Origin: a virus
Strand: one strand, 5' to 3'
DNA length: 25,079 bases
Virus record (IMG/VR): IMGVR_UViG_3300028550_004422
Coordinates: 1-25,079 of that record
The translations under genes and the position numbers were made by a program. The notes under the pieces were generated by a model. The model saw only the letters and a list, made by a program, of their open reading frames with translations. It was not told the origin of the DNA and searched no databases. The stretch's first letter is position 1. Each line of letters opens with the position of its first letter. Of the stretch, positions 14,368 to 24,371 are shown piece after piece.

Positions 14368-17300
14368 ACAACGTCAGGGTTATCGTCTTGTGTACCAGTT
14401 GAACCTGTTCCAAAAGATGCTGTATCTTGTGTTTGTCCTGCTGACCCTCCTGACGTACCACTACCTGTCTGATAAGCACTATCGCTATTTACAGAAGAAC
14501 CTTTTCCTCCGCCCCCCAGTGCTACACCTGCAAAAGCATCTGGTGCAATCTCTACTCGTGCCCCACCCCCTCTGATTGCCTCAGCTGGCTGTTGTGTTCC
14601 TTCAATCAATCGTTCTGCTTCTGTTCTTCGTCGGGGTTGCAAAGTTGTCATGTCCATACCGTATTGAGTTTTCGTCGGTTGCAATATCGCGGTCGGATCT
14701 ATTTCTGCATTTGCAGTAGCTGTCAGGTGGCGTTGCGTTGTTGCAATTCTTCTTGCAGCTGATTCAGCAACAGCCTCTTGCTGCCGTTGTAAAATGATGG
14801 TCTGCAAATCACTAGGTTCTTCATCCTGTTCTTGGATTGTCTGCTGCACACCCAGGGTATCTTGTACCTCGCGGAACAGCGTTTGTCCTGCTTCAGTAGC
14901 GTAGAAGTTACGTCTCGCATCAGGAGTCATGTTCGGGATGTCCTGTTGATTTATTCTCGCGACCAGCCCACCCAAGTAGTCAGCACCCTCTGGATCTGGC
15001 ACGAGTGCGGCATTACCCAAAGCCAGGAAATCTTGAAGCACCGAGGCGTGCGATTTAGGCATTGCTTTCTGCTCCTGCTCGATTTGCTTGTATGCTAGTG
15101 TCTGCGATTGCGAGGTGGTTAGTGGGGTGCTATACACTGTCGGGCTGAACCTCCTGATTGAAAAGATTACTGAACTGTTTGCACCAAGGTTGCTAGGCAC
15201 GCCCATTGAAGAGTTGCGGATCTGGATCTTGATGCTAGTGATGACTTTCCGCTTCTTCGCATAAAACGTGATTGGACTCTGGAAGGTAGTGTAAAAATCG
15301 CCAGAGACATAAGTTTTTGAAACGATAGCAATCGCTGGAATGACAGAACCATTGTTCGCCGAAATGTAAAACTGCGGATCGTCTATTAGCGTTGGGCATA
15401 GGATGAAGTAGTAACCGTCAGTAAGCTTTATCGGGAGGTTCACAGCCCGTAATGGAGAAGAGCCTATCTCGATCGTGTAGCCAGACCTCTGCTCCCCATC
15501 GGGGTTCAGCGTACGAGGGAAGGTCTGCGTATCCTTCACTGCTGGTGTCCCCACCAGGTTAGGAAAACCCATAGCTTTATTATGGCTATTGGTCTTCAGC
15601 CCACCACGCTGACCAAACTGCGTAAACGAATAGTCATACCTGACACCTGTTGAGGACAGCTGATTTTTGCTGTCATCTACCGAGGATGGATAGAACATCA
15701 GTTGCCCAACACCGCCATGAGCCTCAGCATCAGGGTTGTCTTCCGCAGCAAAGCTCGTGTTAATGATTGCGTCGGCAACATCTATGTCTGCTCCCGTAGT
15801 GCCATTCGGGACATATGCATAACTCTGAGGTCTTGAAGTATCTGCACCAATGCCAATCGTACCTTTGACCAGTGATCCTGTTCGCGGGTTGTACTGTGCA
15901 TCTGTATAGCCAAGCTTACTCATGAAGGCATCGCCTGTTGAATCCATGTCCGTCTCGGGATTGATTCCGTCAGGATACAGCTGACTGATGAATGCAGGCG
16001 TGTTCTGAATATCATTGAAGTTAAACTCACCTCTCTCCAGCAGCGGTGTAGCCCAGTTCCTAACATTCAATCCAGAGTACTTCTCCCAGTTGTCCAGCTC
16101 ATCAGGGATGTTATCAAAGACCCTTACCGCATTGTCTCCTCCACTCTCTACGCCGCCATCCAAAGAGAACGTTGTTGCAAATGGCTGATGCAGGAACTGA
16201 TACTCAAACGCAGAGACTTCGGTGTTAAACGTTAGCGTGAAGTTATCACTACCAACATATTGGCTGAATTGCAAGTATCGTTTTCTGGCAGCATCCTTGT
16301 AGTATTGCAGGGGATACATGCTCGTTTCTCGATATATCGGATCTTCTCGTTGTCCGCCGTCCGTGTTATCAGTCCCCAAAAAGGGTTGATCAAGATCTCC
16401 AGGAGCACACCATAAACCGTAAAGGTCTCCTTTAGCTGTCCCGTCGGGTGGTGGGTACGCCCCTGATGGCTCAGGAGCAATCGAGTATGCCTGAACTGAC
16501 TTATTACCCTGATCTGCTGTCCCCACAACAGCTGGTGTTACACTGGTATAATTAAGGTTTGCCTTAACCAGAGGATTGAAATTCGCTGATGTAGGTAGAC
16601 TGTTATTAAAGCCCTCGCCGTTTGCAGGAAGGTTGAAGCTCGTTGAGGTGTTGTCGCAAACGCCACTCGGGGCAACAGGGTAATTACCATAAAAGTATTT
16701 TACAATGGGTGATAACGATGCCGACGTTTGGATAACACCTGCCTTATCCCACTGGGTTTGGTATCGTGGCGTATAATCAGGTAGTTGGAATGCTTCATTT
16801 TGCCCCCATAGATGTACCAAAGATTGTGGCGATCGAGGATAGATCGGGAAGTTGATATCTTTCATCAGATCTGGGTAAGCCGCATTAGTACCACTGTAAG
16901 ACCAGTCATTCGGTTGTGCATGACCATCAATGAATATCACCGAGCCGAGAGCATAGCCATTAGTGAACGGGAATGTAACTCCATCACGAGCCAGACCATT
17001 CTCAGTAGGCTGGTTGTTCTTACCCCACGATCCATAGATGGCACTAAGGCATTCGTTCTGAATGAGACCCCTAGCTGCTGACCCCTTGAGTGTGGTACCA
17101 TCCAGTAGGCACACTATGTCCTTGGCTTTATGAAGTTGTTCTGTCCAGAAGTTGGAGAGATCGTCGGGTGTCATGTAGTCTTTCGGCGTTGTGACCTCGA
17201 TACTATTGATGTAAGGTATGTATCCACAGTAACTATTGATACCTTGCTTGGTCACATGCTTCAGGGTTTTGTCTGTAAAGTCGATCATATCAAAGGCATC

Positions 17301-20174
17301 TGGAGAGAAGATGTAGAAATTTCTGCTATGCGTTGTATGCGTGAATTGTACTGTTCCGAATCCACCTCTCGTTACCGATGCGTTCTTATCAGCATTGACG
17401 TTGAGCATCCCCGATTCCCATTTGTCAGTAAATTTCATGTTCCAAACATACTCGTGAGGGTTGAAGAGTGCATAGAACTGCTTTGTACCCGCAAGGGCGT
17501 GTGTTGAGGTCGACGATGCCCTTACCTGTTGCGTTAGCGTAGGGGATTCGGATATCCCTATTCTCGATATTGTCTGATTTGATGTTTGGTCAATCGCTTC
17601 AGTGAGCATGAGCATCGGCACACCACCACGATTAATGCCAAATTGTCCCGACTCATTATCAACCATGTCCGCACGATACACGCTGTCAGCTAGGGTGTTT
17701 ATGGTGTCCAAACCTCCAGAAGCCGCAAGCCGATTGTAATACAGGAAGTACGAGAACCCTGTGGAGTAGTTCTCCTTCAGGAGTGCAGTGTAAAAGCCAC
17801 CGTCAGTGTATGTGGCTGGGAAGTCGCTGGCGTTAATAGAGGGCTCGTTCACACCCCAGTAACCCGTGTCTTTCAGGATGGGGAGACCTTCAGGTAGAGC
17901 CTTGTGGTAATTTTCATGGTTTATGGAGATGCTCTGCGTGAGTCCTTCGCGGAAATCCCACCACTCCATTTTGGTGCCGACGGGGTGCTCATACACATCG
18001 AAAGGTTGCTCCACAGGGACGGTGGCTGGTGGCGTAGGGGCGGGCTTCTTCTTTATCCACTCAGATACGAATTGCCTACTGAATTGTGGTGCGTTTTCTG
18101 CTGTAGCACCAATGAAGAGTTGGCGGTTTTGGGTAAGGTTTCTCTGACCGATTCTGAACCTCATGCGATCGGGGTTATTAACATATGGCTTTGGATTGGT
18201 AGGATCTGTGCTGAGAAATATAGATGCGTTGGTTGTCCCATCCATACTCTGATCATCCAGCCGATCCAGGGCAATGTACTCTTCGTACTGAGTACCTCTT
18301 GCTAGCACTACGATGTTACTTTCAGGCATGATCAACTTCTCTCCAAAAGTTGGAGGAGCAATGAAGTTCATTGAAAGTGTGGTACTGCTATCAGTAAGGG
18401 GTTCTTGCAATGTATACTCGTTGCCAAATCCGTGAGGAGCATATGGTGTGGTAGCATTCCAAGTGCTGTAATCTACCAAGCTAATAGGAGATTGGTTATC
18501 GTTATCGCCCGAGAGAACCGCGAACTGTAGGTCTTGGCTTGGATTTGATGCGTCTGTCTTTTGGTAAGGCTGATTTACATCTGTATTGATCTTTTTGGCA
18601 CAGCCCACAAAGTATGGTACGACCGTTGTTGGATGAGCAGGATCTTTCGGAAACAAGAACCCAAATGCTGCATCACGCGTTAGATCATACTCTCCTTTGT
18701 TGAACTCAAGTAGGGTACCAGGAGCTGCTGCAGGAAATGTACCCAATTCAGGGTTAAACGCATCGAACAGCTCTCCATCAGCTGACCCAACGTAAAATGG
18801 TGATTTCCTGATAAATAGATTGATAGCGATGGCATCATTTACGGTCGCGGTATTCAGGTCTGTCTTCCCGAGGGTCGTGTTAGGGTTTAAGATACTGTAT
18901 GTGTCGCCACCGCGTGTCTGCGTCCAGTGATGAGCAAAGCCAACGAAGGGAGTTCTATTATTGATTCCAGGATGCTCAGTACCGTCCCTCCCCCCTAGGA
19001 AACGAATCCCAATGCATTTCTGTCCTGCAAACCCGTAGTCAGTGTTCACGTTACCTCGGGGATCCGTGTTACTACCCACTGACGGTGTTGAAGCGTTGTC
19101 AAAAAATGTCCCCTCGACGTTATTGTCGTAAACCACGAAATGACCTTTGATGAATCCCGTTCTATTGGAGAGCTCATTGTAGTTTCTGTAACCGCCGTTG
19201 AGTCCCAGTGGTGATCCAGCTACGGGTGTACCACCGCCATTGAGGAAGTCCGTATCAGTCTCTTTGTCTGCTCCCGTATAAAACGACATCTGCCGCCGCT
19301 TTGGTGCATAGTCAATCCATACACATGTGCCTCTCGGGATCGCTGCAAGGTAATTGGTATTAGCTTCTGTATGCGGGATCATGATATCCACATTACCACT
19401 GGCAATGTTCTGCTGCATCTCAAAATAGTCCATGGCATCGAGGTTAATGCACAAGTCGGAAACCGAGAGAGCCATCTGCTCCAGGGTAAGATCCTTACGG
19501 TTCGGGTTCTGCTGATCTGTCCGCACACCTGTTCGTGGTGCTGGTGGTACCACGCGTTCAAAGGTTTCGCCGATATAAGGTGTGGGGTTCACTGCGGTAA
19601 CCTCTTTGACAGCATTGAAGGAGTTGAAAATGCCTGCAACGTTGTAGTCCTCACGGAAGTCAATTGCGGAGGAGTTAGCAACTCTTGGATCAGCGGCTGT
19701 CGGCTTAATGGATTCGTACTGCACGCCACGTACGGTACGTCGAAAGCCATTGCCATTTGCAAAAATTGTGGAGTTATCAAGTAACCGATCATACCTAAAT
19801 GCTTGGTTAGGTTTGTAGGTTTTACCAGATTCATGGAGTCCGTTGCCACCCGCTATGGGAAACTTAAAGTTGTTCCAGTCGCGACCTTTATTCATGTCAT
19901 TTGTACCACAGTCGTTAGCATAGTACTCAAAATAGATCTTTTGCGAGTTGTTCTGATTGAGACCCGATGAAGAAAATTCTAGGATTTCTGTGGAGGTACC
20001 ACGGGCTTCAAGGAAACTCTGATTAACTGAGATCTCGTCGCCCTTCTCGATTATTGTCGGGGGTATACTTACCTCCCACTCGTCATTCTCGTCTGTTTGT
20101 CTGATACTGTTAGCACCTGAGCACTCGATTATGATAGTTTCAGGTTGAGGTGGCGGCGGTTGCAGCTGACTCAT
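14364..20174 (-). CDS. Giant virion-type protein (1936 residues)
   Basis: The largest gene, about 23% of the window. After a Pro/Gln start, residues about 10-70 form a module (WEVSIPPTIIEKGDEISVNQ, then a strand ending in EILEF) that I recall from the N termini of large structural proteins of polinton-like and giant algal viruses. A very long Asn/Thr/Gly/Tyr-rich middle has predicted beta character and no recognised enzyme motif. Residues about 1580-1680 form a second conserved-looking module (INLPIKL-type strand, LTDGYYFILCP, SGDFYTTFQSPITFYAKKRK, SSVIFSIRR). The tail is Gln/Glu-rich helix, then a Gly/Ser/Thr-rich disordered end. A spike, fibre or internal tape-like role is possible. The upstream region has TTATTATAATG but no TCTCT core. 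Two homologous-looking end modules around a variable centre suggest the centre evolves fast. Confidence 0.75.
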   Translation of the reverse strand: MSQLQPPPPQPETIIIECSGANSIRQTDENDEWEVSIPPTIIEKGDEISVNQSFLEARGTSTEILEFSSSGLNQNNSQKIYFEYYANDCGTNDMNKGRDWNNFKFPIAGGNGLHESGKTYKPNQAFRYDRLLDNSTIFANGNGFRRTVRGVQYESIKPTAADPRVANSSAIDFREDYNVAGIFNSFNAVKEVTAVNPTPYIGETFERVVPPAPRTGVRTDQQNPNRKDLTLEQMALSVSDLCINLDAMDYFEMQQNIASGNVDIMIPHTEANTNYLAAIPRGTCVWIDYAPKRRQMSFYTGADKETDTDFLNGGGTPVAGSPLGLNGGYRNYNELSNRTGFIKGHFVVYDNNVEGTFFDNASTPSVGSNTDPRGNVNTDYGFAGQKCIGIRFLGGRDGTEHPGINNRTPFVGFAHHWTQTRGGDTYSILNPNTTLGKTDLNTATVNDAIAINLFIRKSPFYVGSADGELFDAFNPELGTFPAAAPGTLLEFNKGEYDLTRDAAFGFLFPKDPAHPTTVVPYFVGCAKKINTDVNQPYQKTDASNPSQDLQFAVLSGDNDNQSPISLVDYSTWNATTPYAPHGFGNEYTLQEPLTDSSTTLSMNFIAPPTFGEKLIMPESNIVVLARGTQYEEYIALDRLDDQSMDGTTNASIFLSTDPTNPKPYVNNPDRMRFRIGQRNLTQNRQLFIGATAENAPQFSRQFVSEWIKKKPAPTPPATVPVEQPFDVYEHPVGTKMEWWDFREGLTQSISINHENYHKALPEGLPILKDTGYWGVNEPSINASDFPATYTDGGFYTALLKENYSTGFSYFLYYNRLAASGGLDTINTLADSVYRADMVDNESGQFGINRGGVPMLMLTEAIDQTSNQTISRIGISESPTLTQQVRASSTSTHALAGTKQFYALFNPHEYVWNMKFTDKWESGMLNVNADKNASVTRGGFGTVQFTHTTHSRNFYIFSPDAFDMIDFTDKTLKHVTKQGINSYCGYIPYINSIEVTTPKDYMTPDDLSNFWTEQLHKAKDIVCLLDGTTLKGSAARGLIQNECLSAIYGSWGKNNQPTENGLARDGVTFPFTNGYALGSVIFIDGHAQPNDWSYSGTNAAYPDLMKDINFPIYPRSPQSLVHLWGQNEAFQLPDYTPRYQTQWDKAGVIQTSASLSPIVKYFYGNYPVAPSGVCDNTSTSFNLPANGEGFNNSLPTSANFNPLVKANLNYTSVTPAVVGTADQGNKSVQAYSIAPEPSGAYPPPDGTAKGDLYGLWCAPGDLDQPFLGTDNTDGGQREDPIYRETSMYPLQYYKDAARKRYLQFSQYVGSDNFTLTFNTEVSAFEYQFLHQPFATTFSLDGGVESGGDNAVRVFDNIPDELDNWEKYSGLNVRNWATPLLERGEFNFNDIQNTPAFISQLYPDGINPETDMDSTGDAFMSKLGYTDAQYNPRTGSLVKGTIGIGADTSRPQSYAYVPNGTTGADIDVADAIINTSFAAEDNPDAEAHGGVGQLMFYPSSVDDSKNQLSSTGVRYDYSFTQFGQRGGLKTNSHNKAMGFPNLVGTPAVKDTQTFPRTLNPDGEQRSGYTIEIGSSPLRAVNLPIKLTDGYYFILCPTLIDDPQFYISANNGSVIPAIAIVSKTYVSGDFYTTFQSPITFYAKKRKVITSIKIQIRNSSMGVPSNLGANSSVIFSIRRFSPTVYSTPLTTSQSQTLAYKQIEQEQKAMPKSHASVLQDFLALGNAALVPDPEGADYLGGLVARINQQDIPNMTPDARRNFYATEAGQTLFREVQDTLGVQQTIQEQDEEPSDLQTIILQRQQEAVAESAARRIATTQRHLTATANAEIDPTAILQPTKTQYGMDMTTLQPRRRTEAERLIEGTQQPAEAIRGGGARVEIAPDAFAGVALGGGGKGSSVNSDSAYQTGSGTSGGSAGQTQDTASFGTGSTGTQDDNPDVV

Positions 20175-20207
20175 CTATATGATGTGGACATTATAATAAC
20201 GGCTTTT

Positions 20208-23200
20208 CTACCACGTGTCCTTTTTCAGAGGAATGCCTTTCATTTGAGCCTTGAACTCCTTGTACCCTGGTGGCTTAAGACCACCGCGGACAAAGCTGCA
20301 CTTGTGCTTCATGATGTTAATGTGTTGCTTGCTTTTTGTTCTCGATACCGCAACATACCTGAGAGCATTACCCTCTGACCCTGCCATCTTCATCAGATCC
20401 CATTCCCAGATGCTATATGGCTCGTCGTAAGTTGATCCTTGTGACCTATGTACAGTGCTCGCGTAGTTGTAGTTGAAACACTTGTACAGCTTGTCCGCCC
20501 GCACAGTGACATGCTCGCCAGTGAGACGATCTTCCAAAACAGCTTCATCGTTGACCCATGTTATGACGCAGAACTCTTGGTTATTGTACCATGCTCCACC
20601 CTCTTCATCCTTTATTACGGCAACCAGCTCACACATCGGATGTGTTGTACGATCTCCACACCAGATACCGAGTTTCAGCCATGCAGGAATGATTTTCTTT
20701 CCTCTGACACGGACAGGCTTTAGCTTTTCGAGTTTAAGATGATCTTTGTACATTGTAAGGATGGCATTGACCATCTGCCAATTCACCCATGCAACCGCTG
20801 CATTCGTGTAACATAGATTTTTCCTGTGCCCAAGCACTTGATGCTGCAGATCTTTGTCAAAATCAACAGACAGGTCGGCTTCCATCTTCGGGTTGGACAA
20901 GCCAATCATCAGTCCACCGAACCATTTGAACATTTGCTCACCCTCTTCACCAGACCTCATGTTTTCAGTGAGTTCCACCAAGTTGTAGTCACAGAGCCAT
21001 TTCATGACATTGGTTTTGCCATAACAATAGGTTGCAAGAACTGAAGGCTCCACTGGTGGTAACTGCTGGTAGTCTCCTACAAAGATGTAGTGGAGATCAG
21101 GGTACAAGACTTTGATGTGCTTCAGATGGTTGTAATGTGCTTTGGACAGCATTGAACATTCATCGATAATAAGGTAATCCAGATGTTTCACTTGTTTAAA
21201 GCTCGGATCTCTTACGATACCAGGACTCATCCCCAGAAGGGAGTCGCATGTGACACCAGGGACACCAGCGTCTTCAAACAGTTTGTTGTGAGCAGCCTTG
21301 TGAGTTGGACTGGAAAGGGCAAACTTCAGGTCTTTCTCTTGCAGGTAAGGAATGATCCCCCTCTCATGCTCGCCGATTAGCAAGCTGCTTTTGCCTGTGC
21401 CAGCCATACCCTGAATCCTGAAACTCGTACGCTTGTCTATGAGATCATAAACGTCGGTTCTCGAGTACTTTGTTTGGTGACTACGGTTGGTGTAAGTGAG
21501 CTGTGTCTCTTTCTTCTTCAGTTGAAACAGCTGCTTGGATGTATGTCGCAACTTGCTGCGGTCAGGCTCTATGCGGGTATCCCACTCCACTTTGAGCTCT
21601 CCCCTGTTAACACCGATATCTACGTCTGCGATCGCTTCTGATAGTTTGCCTGAGCCAAAGTCAGCAATCACGATTGAGTCGGTCTTAAACATGATAGGGT
21701 GTGCATACACCTCCTCAGTTACCACCTCTTCTGTATGGCAGAGAGAACGGAGGTATGACTGGTACCCTTCATCTAACTTGACAGGATGGAAGCCGTATTT
21801 CTTCACCCATCTGCTCGCGAGCAGGGACTGCTTCCACACGCCAAAGGACAGGGGTTTCTCCTGGACAACCTTTGTTTCACTAGCAGTTACTCGGAACTTG
21901 ATTTTTCGTCGCAGGGCTTCCAATTCCACCTTGGCTTCTTGCAGGATCTGAATATGGATAGGGAGTGCCGACCATCGGCTATCACTCATCTTGGTGGTGT
22001 AGCTCATCACCAACGGTTCTCGGTCTCGATTGGCTTCAGCGAATGGCTTCACTCGCATACCCTTCAACTCCGCATACTTGCAATCCTCATCCTTCTTCCG
22101 CATCAGCATCGCCTTTTCAACAATTGAGCGTTTTGAGTCCATACCCAACATTCCGACGAAATGGTTAATGATTGTCTTCGGAGCATGATCAATGCCAAGG
22201 TCTGAGCACTCGGCGTAAACAAACTCTACAAACCGTGTGAACTTGGTCTGATCAATGATGTTCTTTCTGTGTGGTATCAGCTGGTGTGTGATCGTAGGCT
22301 GCTTTTCTTTTGGCAATTGCATTGCCATTTGAACGACCGATTTGCAATACCAGCCAGCAGTCTTATCGGCAAATGGGATGAACTCACCTGGTTCAAGGTC
22401 ATCGGGAATCTCACAATAGTAGAACCCGTTTCGTAACTCCTTGCATGGCTTGTACGGTTCAACGTTGTCAAAGTTCTCAAACTTCATGAACGGATTGTGT
22501 GGGTTTTCCAGCCTACTACTGTAGAACTTATTGAAGTCCAAGCACAACACCTCACCAAACTCTTCGCAAAACATATCTCCGTGTGGTTCAGGTTTCTCCC
22601 GAATAGGATACTCCTTCTCCATGTACTCTTGGATGGTGGCTTCCCTAACTTCATCATTCCCTTTCCAATCTTCTGACATGATGTGTTCCCGTTGCTTCTC
22701 ATGTCGCAAGTACTGTTTACGTATCGTCTCAGCCACGGAAACATGCTCCCGCCAGTCAGCCAGCTCTTTTGAGTAAGTGTTGACAGCCGCGTGTTTCACT
22801 AGCACATCCGTGCTGTAGTTAAACGGTTGTTCCATCTCAAAGATGTTCCCACATGTCTGGCTTTTCAGGTGTGAGAATTTCTCACCAATGATATCGTGGT
22901 AAAGCGATATCCCGATCCGATCGATGTCCTCACCCTTGTAGACCATCGTAAATTTCTCATAGACGGGCTTCATTATTTTGTAGTTCGGGCATGCCTTCAA
23001 TTGCCAAACCAGTTCGGCTTTCCCTGTTTCATCGTTCTCCTCTGACAACCACACCGTGCAGATGTCGCCGTTTTTGTCAGTCCGAATTTGGAATATATCG
23101 TTGTTATCATAGTAGAGGTCTCGTACAACGTCATCCAGTATCGGTTCAGAGTAGTAGTTGTATTTGGCTTTCCCAATTTCAAACGTCCCCTTTTCCCAAT

Positions 23201-24371
23201 ACATGGAATCCGCATACTCCAACTTGTCAGCGTCATATTTCGCCTGCTTCTTTTGCTTTGCTTTCTTGAGCTTTGCCGTTCCTTCAGGCATGCCATCAAT
23301 GTATAGTTGTGACTTCCCGTAAATCTCGCCATCATCAATCTCACCTTTTCCGTCATGTTTAGCGGAATTGCTACCACCTTGTCCGATAGAACTCAGCAAT
23401 CCTCGTTGAAAATGTTTGGTATATGGATAAATGTGCCCGCATACCGTCATGAATGCCAACCCACGCTTGAGGTTTACTCGTTTCCCAGCTTCGTTACGAG
23501 GGTTTGGATAATATCGGTACGGTGTGTTGAAACCGACCTCTTTTGACTCATCTTGATAGTAGTGACGATAAGGGTCACCATAAATGTCAAAGACCTCGAG
23601 AATATGCTTCCGCTCCACTGCAACTCGCTTCAGCTCCTCAAACGTCCATTCATCATGGTTATTGCCTTTGATTGCCCTGAGCTTCGTCCACGGTATCTTG
23701 TGGGTGCCATGCAGATAGTTCCAACAGCATCTTGTCTCCTGCTGTTCTGGATCGTAGACCAAGTGAGGAAGCCGATAGTTAATAGGTTTACCATTGAAGC
23801 TTAGTGTTGAAAGTTGATGGAATACAGCTGGTACGGCTGATTGCTGTGTAATCATGTTTCCCTGCCACATCCCAGACGGGGTGTAACTAGTCCATTCAAA
23901 TGGCTGTTGTTCAGCGAAGCCTCTACGATCACCACCACGAATCATCAAACTCAGACTCTGATCGACCCACCACTCTACACCATCGTCTTCCGATCCAGAC
24001 GTAGTCCATCGCTGCGAGGGGTGGTAATTAGCGTTCATTTCCTGGAGAGTGCCCCGTATCTGAGCGTCAAGATCTTCGCTGCTCGTGTATCTGTACTGTA
24101 TGTTCCGTATCTGATCAGTGGCTCGAATAATGAAGCTCTCATTCTTCAAGACACGACGGTAAGTGATCGTTATCTCATGACCAAGATCCCATTGCTTCCA
24201 CACACCCTGGTGGAAGGTGTAGTTTAGTGGAGGGATGTACAAGTCTGGACGCTGCTCGTATGCTCTCTTACTTGCATCATTGTATGGTATGATAGCACCC
24301 GTCTGGCGGTTCCGAAAGGCATTTCTAAGGGAGATCTGTTGGATCTGGATACTCTCCGAGAATTCACTCAT
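20208..24371 (-). CDS. Family-B DNA polymerase fused to SF1 helicase
   Basis: A 1387-residue replication protein. The N-terminal ~600 residues are not recognised; I cannot find clear 3'-5' exonuclease motifs or a terminal-protein domain. Polymerase motifs: motif A LDFNKFYSS with D612; motif B KTIINHFVGMLG with K732 and N736; motif C FKTDSIVI with T897-D898-S899. The first Asp of the usual YxDTDS is Lys here. From about residue 960 a superfamily-1 (Pif1/RecD/Dda-like) helicase follows: Walker A GMAGTGKS 988-995, SPTHKAAHNK (motif Ia), IIDECSML with DE 1070-1071, GDYQQLPPVE from 1099, TENMRSG, and HRSQGST from 1308. One protein would thus unwind and copy the genome. The frame runs to 24407 with TTG, but the ATG at 24371 lies in TATAATG and is preferred. 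Confidence 0.85.
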   Translation of the reverse strand: MSEFSESIQIQQISLRNAFRNRQTGAIIPYNDASKRAYEQRPDLYIPPLNYTFHQGVWKQWDLGHEITITYRRVLKNESFIIRATDQIRNIQYRYTSSEDLDAQIRGTLQEMNANYHPSQRWTTSGSEDDGVEWWVDQSLSLMIRGGDRRGFAEQQPFEWTSYTPSGMWQGNMITQQSAVPAVFHQLSTLSFNGKPINYRLPHLVYDPEQQETRCCWNYLHGTHKIPWTKLRAIKGNNHDEWTFEELKRVAVERKHILEVFDIYGDPYRHYYQDESKEVGFNTPYRYYPNPRNEAGKRVNLKRGLAFMTVCGHIYPYTKHFQRGLLSSIGQGGSNSAKHDGKGEIDDGEIYGKSQLYIDGMPEGTAKLKKAKQKKQAKYDADKLEYADSMYWEKGTFEIGKAKYNYYSEPILDDVVRDLYYDNNDIFQIRTDKNGDICTVWLSEENDETGKAELVWQLKACPNYKIMKPVYEKFTMVYKGEDIDRIGISLYHDIIGEKFSHLKSQTCGNIFEMEQPFNYSTDVLVKHAAVNTYSKELADWREHVSVAETIRKQYLRHEKQREHIMSEDWKGNDEVREATIQEYMEKEYPIREKPEPHGDMFCEEFGEVLCLDFNKFYSSRLENPHNPFMKFENFDNVEPYKPCKELRNGFYYCEIPDDLEPGEFIPFADKTAGWYCKSVVQMAMQLPKEKQPTITHQLIPHRKNIIDQTKFTRFVEFVYAECSDLGIDHAPKTIINHFVGMLGMDSKRSIVEKAMLMRKKDEDCKYAELKGMRVKPFAEANRDREPLVMSYTTKMSDSRWSALPIHIQILQEAKVELEALRRKIKFRVTASETKVVQEKPLSFGVWKQSLLASRWVKKYGFHPVKLDEGYQSYLRSLCHTEEVVTEEVYAHPIMFKTDSIVIADFGSGKLSEAIADVDIGVNRGELKVEWDTRIEPDRSKLRHTSKQLFQLKKKETQLTYTNRSHQTKYSRTDVYDLIDKRTSFRIQGMAGTGKSSLLIGEHERGIIPYLQEKDLKFALSSPTHKAAHNKLFEDAGVPGVTCDSLLGMSPGIVRDPSFKQVKHLDYLIIDECSMLSKAHYNHLKHIKVLYPDLHYIFVGDYQQLPPVEPSVLATYCYGKTNVMKWLCDYNLVELTENMRSGEEGEQMFKWFGGLMIGLSNPKMEADLSVDFDKDLQHQVLGHRKNLCYTNAAVAWVNWQMVNAILTMYKDHLKLEKLKPVRVRGKKIIPAWLKLGIWCGDRTTHPMCELVAVIKDEEGGAWYNNQEFCVITWVNDEAVLEDRLTGEHVTVRADKLYKCFNYNYASTVHRSQGSTYDEPYSIWEWDLMKMAGSEGNALRYVAVSRTKSKQHINIMKHKCSFVRGGLKPPGYKEFKAQMKGIPLKKDTW

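Noticed and set aside
19371-19784. 137-residue open frame on the plus strand
   Set aside because: Antisense shadow of the 1936-residue gene with no upstream element.
14364-20174. Possible retroviral-type integrase or protease hidden in the giant protein
   Set aside because: No DDE spacing, zinc-binding HHCC or Cys-His protease signature could be read in the sequence.
21535-21951. 138-residue open frame on the plus strand
   Set aside because: Antisense to the polymerase region that contains motif C; the opposite strand explains the sequence fully.
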